Below are positions 55,893-64,000 of a stretch of DNA of 64,000 nucleotides, piece after piece. Position 1 is the stretch's first letter; each line of letters starts with the position of its first letter. Source of the DNA: Brachionus plicatilis (lineage: Eukaryota; Rotifera; Eurotatoria; Ploima; Brachionidae); NCBI GenBank assembly GCA_010279815.1, contig QEOQ01000552.1, forward strand, positions 957,704 through 1,021,703. Reading direction: 5' to 3'. Made by a program: the position numbers and the translations under genes. The notes under the pieces were generated by a model. It had not been told where the DNA came from. It was given only the letters and a program-made list of their open reading frames with translations, and ran no database searches.

Positions 55893-56505
55893 CAGCACAC
55901 TCAAAAATCGTTTCAGCACATCCTTAAAATCTAACAAACACACTATACTTCATAACACCCTTAACACTGTTCTATACACCTTTTTTAGTAATTTTTGTAA
56001 ATCCAGAAAAATTCATAGAAAACTTTTTAACACACTTTTTATGGTGTGTTGTTCAGACTTTTAATTATTTAATAAAATTGATAAAGAAATCAAATTTAGT
56101 GTTATTATTAATTTCAGTTTAATATAATTAATAATCTAGGGCTTTTGAAGAATTTTTTGGCCGACCTTTTTTTAGCATATTTACAAAAGCACGATTCCTG
56201 ATTTGATAGGTTCGATGGTATTCATCATGATTGTCGAACTGATAAATTCCAGGTGTCGAACGCGTAAAATAATCTTTTTTGGCAAACTTTGAGGCTTGTT
56301 GCTTCCTGGTACTGCTTAATTTTGGCCTGCTTTTAAATTCTTTTTTATTTACTGAATAAAACTTAACCATTTTCATGGAACACTTTAGAAATTCAAAAAG
56401 AAAAGTGTGTTATTAAGACTTTGAAAAAGTGTAAATTAAGCTAATTTTTTTTTAAGTTTGAAAAAATTTTTTTGAGGGTTGAAACGGTTTTTGTGTGTGC
56501 TGAAA
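55893..56505. mobile_element. Inverted-repeat element with an internal 82-codon frame
   Basis: The left end cagcacactcaaaaatcgtt matches the complement of the right end (aaacggtttttgtgtgtgct) with few mismatches. A partial relative lies at 42960-43140. The interior carries the minus-strand frame at 56128-56376. Target duplication was not identified. Confidence 0.65.
56128..56376 (-). CDS. Small basic protein of an inverted-repeat element (82 aa)
   Basis: Encodes MKMVKFYSVNKKEFKSRPKL, a lysine/serine linker, STPGIYQFDNHDEYHRTYQI, then FVNMLKKGRPKNSSKALDY and TAG. The end has an AT-hook-like KKGRPKN, similar to the RGRPARSKN end of the broken frame at 13394. It lies between the inverted ends of the element at 55893-56505, so it is probably element-encoded, perhaps a DNA-binding fragment, rather than a host gene. 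No known domain recognised. Confidence 0.4.
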   Translation of the reverse strand: MKMVKFYSVNKKEFKSRPKLSSTRKQQASKFAKKDYFTRSTPGIYQFDNHDEYHRTYQIRNRAFVNMLKKGRPKNSSKALDY

Positions 56506-56628
56506 CAATTATCCCTAAGTAAATTTATCCAGTTGAAGTTGAATTATTGATAAAGAGTATAGAACTTTAAATAATGGGTCGGGAAACAAAAAAACTTAGA
56601 ATTAATGATTTAATTATCTCAACTAAAG

Positions 56629-57169
56629 GATAGATATAGCGCTCAGAAGGACATATGTATCAGCATATTATTGGAACCATCTAACTCTGAAATACCCGGA
56701 ATTATTTCCCGTTTATTCCTAAACCAGGATTTAAATGAAGTGCTGATGTCACGGCCTATGTTAGAAGCAAAAGAATATCTGAAATATAGACACATAAAAA
56801 CAGCATTTGAGTAAATTTTCATGAATATTAATGACATGATAAAGTAATTGAATTTTCAAGATCGATTGAAGATGGTGGTAAAACAGAAAGAGAGAACAAA
56901 AAAGAAGTAAGAGAGAACAGACTGCAACCATCTCTCATTGAAGTGACGCAAGAAAAAATAGAAAACTTAAAATTAATTCAACAGAAAAGAAAAGTATAAA
57001 ATCATCTAAAAAATAAGTTTTTTTTTAATTATTCTTTTTAAAGATTAACGAAATGATTAAACAAACAGTTAAAATCAACTTTGATCCAAATGTTCCTCGA
57101 TTAAAACCACTAACAGCATCTCGCAAAAAGACAACCGATTCAATAAATTTTGATTTTAAAATTTCATAA
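56629..57169 (+). CDS. Three-exon gene of unknown function (5' end not found)
   Basis: Recognised by splice-site and phase matching: exon 56629-56810, intron 50 bp, exon 56861-56993, intron 50 bp, exon 57044-57169 ending TAA. Phases 0, 2 and 0 agree. The peptide reads DRYSAQKDICISILLEPSNS, LFLNQDLNEVLMSRPMLEAK, EYLKYRHIKTAF/ESIEDGGKT, LQPSLIEVTQEKIENLKLIQ, then INEMIKQTVKINFDPNVPRL and a basic end (ASRKKTTDS). The first part looks like packed helices and the second is a probable coiled coil; about 146 residues in total. No family recognised. Exon 1 begins after an AG acceptor and lacks a suitable ATG, so at least one upstream exon is missing, possibly separated by the element at 55893-56505. 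Confidence 0.6.
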
Positions 57170-57277
57170 TTTTTTTATTAAGAATAATTACATTTTAAAA
57201 TAATAAAAATAAATATTATGAAATTAAAATACTATAAACAAACGGCCTCAGAATTTAAAAACTTAAATTCTTAATTC

Positions 57278-57955
57278 TTAATGATTCATAATAGTCTTTC
57301 GAAATTTTTCTATTATTTGAGTTTTGTCGGGATTAAATGCTAGCTCATTTATCATTTCACTCATTTCATGTTCTATTGCTCTTTTGATTCTTTTGGGTTT
57401 TGTATTTTGACTTCGATTACGACGATTGCTAAACCACGCTGTTACTTGTTTTACTGTAATTCCACTTTGCTTTGCTAGTCTCTCTTTATCCTCCAAAGTT
57501 GGATAAGGATTATTAATGTGGTCTTGAAACCAATCATTCATTAAATCCACAGCATTATCAGGCAATTGTTGCTTCCTTGTTAAGCAGTTCCTAGATTTTT
57601 TTGGAATATAAGAAAAACTTACCTCAGAATTATCGTTTCTATTAGGTGATAAAAAAACTTGGCTATTACTATTGTTTAGACTGTTACCTGTTGAGTCTAA
57701 ACTGGATGTACCCAAGGTGTTATCTGAGTATGTTGTTTTACTATAGTAGCCAGTGTAAGGGTATGAATTTGAAAAGTTATACTCACCATAATAAATATTC
57801 GGTAACTGATAGCTTTGACAGCTTGTATGATAAGTACCATAATTATTATAGTCGTAGCTATAATAATTTGATGGGTATGGAACTTCGGAGCCTCGGTTTT
57901 GTGTGGCAAAATCTTGGTAAATAAATTGATCGTTGATTGATTGAGATTGATACAT
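57278..57955 (-). CDS. Divergent TALE-type homeobox transcription factor
   Basis: Single exon of 225 residues from the ATG at 57955; the frame extends upstream only with a GTG. The N-terminal half is rich in Tyr, Asn and Ser (NYYSYDYNNYGTYHTS), resembling a low-complexity activation region. The homeodomain (about residues 127-189) begins RKQQLPDNAVDLMNDWFQDH and has INNPYPTLEDKERLAKQSG, with the PYP three-residue loop extension that defines TALE homeodomains. The recognition helix reads VKQVTAWFSNRRNRSQN. Position 50 is within SNRR rather than the usual INARR of PBX/MEIS/IRX. A basic tail follows (KPKRIKRAIEHEM). No MEIS, PBC or IRO accessory domain is seen, so the class is unassigned. A TATA box lies 49 bp upstream. 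Confidence 0.85.
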   Translation of the reverse strand: MYQSQSINDQFIYQDFATQNRGSEVPYPSNYYSYDYNNYGTYHTSCQSYQLPNIYYGEYNFSNSYPYTGYYSKTTYSDNTLGTSSLDSTGNSLNNSNSQVFLSPNRNDNSEVSFSYIPKKSRNCLTRKQQLPDNAVDLMNDWFQDHINNPYPTLEDKERLAKQSGITVKQVTAWFSNRRNRSQNTKPKRIKRAIEHEMSEMINELAFNPDKTQIIEKFRKTIMNH

Positions 57956-58003
57956 CTTGCTTTTGATGATTGTTGATTTATTATTGCCAATCACTAAAGT
58001 CTC

Positions 58004-58011
58004 CTTTTATA
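58004..58011 (-). promoter_or_regulatory. TATA box of the homeobox gene
   Basis: Minus-strand TATAAAAG, about 50 bp before the start codon at 57955. Transcription would begin near 57980, giving a 5' UTR of about 25 nt. The match and spacing are good, but there is no transcript evidence. Confidence 0.55.
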
Positions 58012-58474
58012 CACAATATTAGGGGTCCTAATTAGAAAGTTTTTTTTACATTCAAAAACTCTGCAATCAACACAATTCTTCTTGCAAGTAATCAAATAAT
58101 CCAATCAATTACCTATTTGTTTAATTAATCAATTTTTCCGATTTTTGCCATTAGTTTATGATGAGATTTTATAACACATTTAGTGTGTAGTTTTTTTGTC
58201 GGTGTATTCGGCCTTTAACTTAATCGAAATTTAAATTTAATAATTACTATTACTGTTACTCTCTATAAAAATTTATCTAATTTTAATTTTAATATTAATC
58301 TACTTTTTAAGTTATTTTATTTTAACTTTATTTTTTTATTACACTAGAATTTATCAATTTTAATTGCCTTTTTATTATATTTTAACTTATTTTAATTTTC
58401 TTATTTTTTCCTTACATTTTTTTATTTTATTTTTTCTTTGAATTTTTATTTTATTTTATTTTATTTTTTTTAAT

Positions 58475-58516
58475 CTGAAGGAGCTTTAGCTCGGCACATA
58501 TAAAACAAATAAATAA
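58475..58516 (+). repeat. Non-LTR/SINE-type 3' tail
   Basis: ctgaaggagctttagctcgg followed by cacatataaaacaaataaa; nearly identical to the tail at 43534. Confidence 0.6.
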
Positions 58517-59020
58517 TAAAATAAATAATAATATTTGCTACCTAATAATTTCGTCTTTTTTTCCTGAACTATCAAATATTCAAGCATGTCTTACTTCAAA
58601 ATTTGATACACCCTCTCACATTCTACATCATAAGGCCTTAAATGGACTAAAACTATAAAAGTCTCTAATAGACTTTTTGAGCTTTGCGAGAGATATGTTG
58701 GAGTTGGACTGAGTCATTCTGTACCATTGGTAACTAGACTGATAAAAGATTACATTAAGGGTTACGAATAAAGATTCATCTAATACCCAACTCCACTGTG
58801 TAATTGTTCCCTTACTATTTCTTATTTTTTTCCTGAAGCTTCAACTTTTTAAACAGGTGTCGCATGCAACTTTATATATAAGTATATCTCATTTTAATTT
58901 CATTTTATTCTAGCCTACTTAACTTTATTTGTATTTTTATACTTTTTTATTTTATTGAACTTTATTTTGATTTTTTTATATTTTATTCTGAAGGAGCATT
59001 TATTTATTTATTTATTTGTT

Positions 59021-59235
59021 AACTGTATCGAGCTTAAGCTCCTTCAGTAAAAAAATTTGATAATATTTTAATTAAATTTAATCTTGAGTTGCAGCGTTTT
59101 TTTTTATATCTTCAACCATAGAGTTAAAGGTTAATTTTGGGTCAAACTTAATGCCAAGAAATTTTACATTTTTTTGACTTTCGAGTTTATTCCCATATAT
59201 CTCTAAGTTAAGATTTGAATTTTCCTTACTATACT
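59021..59235 (-). pseudogene. Non-LTR reverse transcriptase fragment with its 3' tail
   Basis: The minus strand reads NLNLEIYGNKLESQKNVKFL and GIKFDPKLTFNSMVEDIKK, the late FLG motif of Jockey-type reverse transcriptases, then a short AT-rich stretch. It ends at 59047-59021 with the inverted family tail (ctgaaggagcttaagctcga). The RT fragment and the tail together support the tails being 3' ends of this retroelement family. A deletion must lie between the FLG motif and the tail. Confidence 0.65.
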
Positions 59236-59390
59236 TGGAGCATTAACTCAGTACAGATTAACAAATAAATAAACAAAAAATAAATTAAATAGATTATTTT
59301 CTTCTTTATTCTATTTAACTCTTTATTTCAACATCATATTTTATTTTAATTGACTTTACTTTAAAATTTTTATTCCTATTTGATTTTAAT

Positions 59391-59428
59391 CTGAAGGTAC
59401 TTTAGCTTGGCACAAATAAACAAATATT
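59391..59428 (+). repeat. Non-LTR/SINE-type 3' tail
   Basis: ctgaaggtactttagcttgg followed by cacaaataaacaaata. A further diverged copy is at 58988-59020. Confidence 0.5.
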
Positions 59429-61462
59429 TAAAAACTCTTTTCTTAAAAAATTTTCTTGTTTGATTTTTATTTTTTTGGATCCAAAAAATTTATAGGATGG
59501 ACATTCGATAAAAAAAAATAAATTATAGTGTGTGCATAGGCGACCATCGATTCCAATGTAAAAGTCCCCTATTAAATATGTTCACTACAATGTGTTTTCT
59601 CATGTTTTAATGTGTTGTTAAGATTCGAAAATTATAAAAAAATATTATAAAAAAAATTATTTGATTCATATGTTTTTAGTCAAATCTTTATTTTCGTTGC
59701 TAATCTCCTTCTTCAAAATAGAAATTATTAAATTTTGTTGTTTTAGATGAAACTATTAATGGAAAAAAAATTTGATATCTCTAAAAATTTATTTTACCTT
59801 AAGAGATATTGGTTTATATTAAATTACCTTAAGGTATTAAGTAGTTAGGAAAAAATTTAATTTATAAAATTTAGCCTAAAACATTTTTTATTGACGTCAA
59901 AAATAGTTGTGTTGAACACACGAATTTATTTTTTGAAAAAAAGATGAATTTTTTAAATGATATAGAAAATAATAAAAAATTTCTACTATGATAAGAAGCT
60001 ATCATTATATTTTGTTATTGAAATTTTTAAAATTTTATATTGCCAAGGAATAATTTTTTCAAATATGTGTAAAGGTCTAATTATTCCCAGTCAAAAAAGT
60101 CAAAGTCCGACTTGGATTTTAGGAATTTTTGTCGGAAAATGTTGTCTTATTTGAGTCTATAATTCGTAAACCTTTTTTGTTTCAAGTAAAGCCAGTTTCT
60201 AAGCTGACGAAAATGACCGATTGAATAGCGAAAAGATTTCAATTGAAGTCATCAAACTTGGACCTTTTAATCCAACAAGTCGAGACTTTAACTAGCGATA
60301 CAACTTTAATCTAAATAGATAAAAATACATTTTTAAAGAAAAAAATTTTCAATTTTGTAACATGAAAAAATAAAAAAAAAAATTTCGTTAAAATTTGTAA
60401 AAAGATCCATCAAACAACAACTAAATTTTCGCCCTGTAAAAACGAGAATTAAAAGAATTTTTTTTGGTTTAAAACACGAAAATCAGAGATAACAAATTCG
60501 AACTTATATAAAATTACCATCATAGTTGTGTTTAAAGTTTTAACGCCTATCTAATAATTAAATAATAAATTGAAGAAATTAGATTCTTGGTTAAAATTAA
60601 AAAAAAATGCTTTGAATCAATTCAATCGAATTAAAAAAACCTGATTTCGAGTAAGAACAAGTTTCTCGCTGATGCCATTCTTCTTGATCTAGATTTTCTT
60701 CATTATTTTAAAATTATCAATCAGATTGTCTCTTAATTTCAAAAATATTTAAATTTAGTTTAGGAAGCAATAGTTTTAACTTGTACATTTAAAATAATCT
60801 AAAAATAAGAATATATATTTAATGTAAATAAGTAAATAAGAAAAAATATTTAAAGAGCAGATTATTATTATGACTTGATCAGTTAAATAATTTCTTTGCA
60901 GCTTCTTTTGTTTTATTTTGGTCAGTTCGAAAGTCCTTCTGTGCAACACTGTCCTTGCATTTTTTATGATTTAAAAGCTAAATAGGCAATTTTATCAAAT
61001 ATCATTCTTGTATTTCTATAAAATAGTTCCTTTCGAATCTGAGGTAATTTTACTAACTTTTCTTATAAATTGTTTCGATTCGTTCGTTTGAGTTTTATGG
61101 TCGACTTTTTTGACTTCAAGAAATTTTTAGGCTATTAATATGGTTATAATTTGACATGATACTTATTTTAGGAAATAGAAGCGATAATTAAAAATTAAAT
61201 AAAAAAAAATTCATATTTAAGAATTTTAAATAAATTAGTTTATTCAATATTAATACCTAATTTAAACTATTCTTGTCTTTTTTTATCTTTAGGAGTAAAT
61301 TTTGTTTTAGAGTTAGAAAAGAAATTAGATATAAAAAATATCGAATTTTTAAATTCTAATTTATAAGACAAAGTTTAGAGTACAATTTAAAAAATCAACT
61401 ATTTTTTCAATTTTTTTAGAAGCATATAAAAAATTTTCAAGTCGAACAAATTTTTTAAGAGA

Positions 61463-62893
<1,431 letters not shown>

Positions 62894-64000
62894 TCATGAT
62901 AATTTTTACTAGGACTCTAAAACTTGATTTTTATTTGGTAAACCAAATATGTCGTATTTTTTTTTATAATTTAAAAAAATATTTTGTATGTATTTTTATT
63001 TTTAATTTGTATCAAAATTTTGTTTGATTAACTTTTTACATAATGATTAATACTAAATGCAAAATTATCTAACTTTTTCACTCAAAATTTCTGATAAAAG
63101 GTAAATTGAGTTTTTTATTTGGTTAAGGATTATTAAAATCTAAAATGCAATCATTTATTTTTGTTTTTTAATTTCGTGTATTTGCCTCAAAATTCAGAAT
63201 TAATTATTAATTTAGACTTTGAATAAATAAAAATTCTTTTAAGAATTAATCACATGAATTTTTTTCTAATTAGATAAATTTTTTTTAATCTTTATTTAAT
63301 TTGAAACAAGACCAAAGACAAATCAAAATGATAATAATAAAATAGAATTAAAAAGAAAAGAGGATCTTGAAAAAAAATTCCGCCTAGGTTTTAAAATTTT
63401 GACACTAGACAAAAAATATCGTTTAACAATTTTCATAATTCCAATTGATTTAAATTCGAATTAAAAATTAATAAATTATGCTGTTTTAAAATTGAATTAT
63501 TTTATTGGTAATATTGTGATATTTAAAGAAAAATAAATAGGGAAAAAATTCTCAAAAATTGATGTTTTATTGACAATAAACACAAATAAATAGAATTTTC
63601 GGAACATTTTATTTTCAAAAAATTTAAAATAAAATTTAAAAATTTTATTTTTAAAAGTTACTTTTTATAACATTTTTAAAATATAAATTAAAAGAGAAAA
63701 AAAAAGGTTGAAAAAAAAGATGGTTAAACAAAATTAAAAATATAAGAATAAGTTTAAAAATTATCTTTTATTAACAATTTTATTCGAGTGTTGTATAATG
63801 GCATGTGTAATTGTGTGCCATATTAAAGCGAAATATAGGTCCGATTAGCTTTTTTTTTTCAAAGGCCGTTGCAGAAAAAAGCGCCTTGTCGGAGTCGCTC
63901 GCGCGGTCTTAGGATAAATAACAAGACATTTCAAAACATTGTTCATCTTATCCAATTTTTCAATAAAATATTTACAAAATTCAGTTTCACGTTTTGACCT
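62894..64000. other. 3' flank of YAP, then unassigned
   Basis: AT-rich, no coding frame. Close to the right edge (about 63860-63910) a short GC-richer patch includes ggccgttgcag and cggagtcgctcgcgcggtct. I do not recognise an RNA gene or terminal repeat there. It may belong to an element or gene continuing beyond the window. Confidence 0.4.

Larger units (their letters stand above)
58012..61462. other. Intergenic region dominated by non-LTR/SINE tails and A/T filler
   Basis: Between the homeobox promoter and the YAP start. Contains several tails of one retroelement family (58475, 58988, 59391, and inverted at 59021), a reverse-transcriptase fragment on the minus strand, and otherwise A/T-rich DNA in which I see nothing. 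Confidence 0.5.

Noticed and set aside
63860..63910. GC-richer patch considered as a tRNA or small nuclear RNA
   Set aside because: No cloverleaf, A/B box pair or Sm site could be laid out by eye.

Overview
The window is animal nuclear DNA. It is very AT-rich (by eye roughly three quarters A+T) and carries split genes with canonical GT-AG introns. Most introns are tiny (about 48-70 bp). Two are much longer (3.3 and 5.2 kb) and are filled with mobile-element debris. The gene set (beta-catenin, a YAP/Yorkie co-activator, a TALE-type homeobox gene, CDKAL1, a GANP/Sac3 mRNA-export factor, a TTC16-like TPR protein) is metazoan. Extreme AT content, ~50-bp introns and many lineage-specific genes fit a small-genome spiralian such as a monogonont rotifer, but this placement is inference.

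Layout. 1-5311: AT-rich, no gene seen, one degenerate 139-bp-type repeat cluster. 5312-9126: a divergent pair, an apolipoprotein-L-like gene (minus) and a two-exon gene (plus) with the RRM signature of the PARP14/DTX3L/NMI group. 9127-13510: a nested transposon region with non-LTR reverse-transcriptase debris, two copies of a MULE (Mutator-like) element, a palindromic Tc1-type MITE and a second MITE. Swapped 9-bp target-site duplications show that the DNA between the two MULE copies was inverted. 14103-16160: CDKAL1 in six exons. 19567-27044: beta-catenin (minus), with a 5.2-kb intron holding a Tc1/mariner remnant and two foldback elements, and an unusually short N-terminus without the usual degron. 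27045-35218: non-coding, with MITEs, a non-LTR RT fossil and a long hairpin element.

35219-50736: two related secreted, probably surface-anchored leucine-rich-repeat proteins flank a two-exon GANP/Sac3 gene (39932-47127, minus) and a small gene for a putative secreted peptide (48628-48792, minus). 50854-54291: short exons of unknown affiliation, then a TTC16-like TPR gene. 56629-57169: a small three-exon gene of unknown function, found by matching splice sites and phases. 57278-57955: a divergent TALE-type homeobox gene with a TATA box. 58012-61462: non-coding, with tails and fragments of a non-LTR/SINE family. 61463-62893: a YAP/Yorkie gene with a TEAD-binding motif, two WW domains and a coiled coil.

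The genes do not form one pathway. Beta-catenin and YAP are effectors of Wnt/adhesion and Hippo signalling. The ApoL/PARP14-like pair is notable because both families are immune-linked in vertebrates. Much of the rest is a record of transposition: at least ten distinct inverted-repeat elements, several with recognisable target-site duplications. Exon boundaries given here were derived by eye from GT-AG sites and reading-frame continuity, without RNA evidence.
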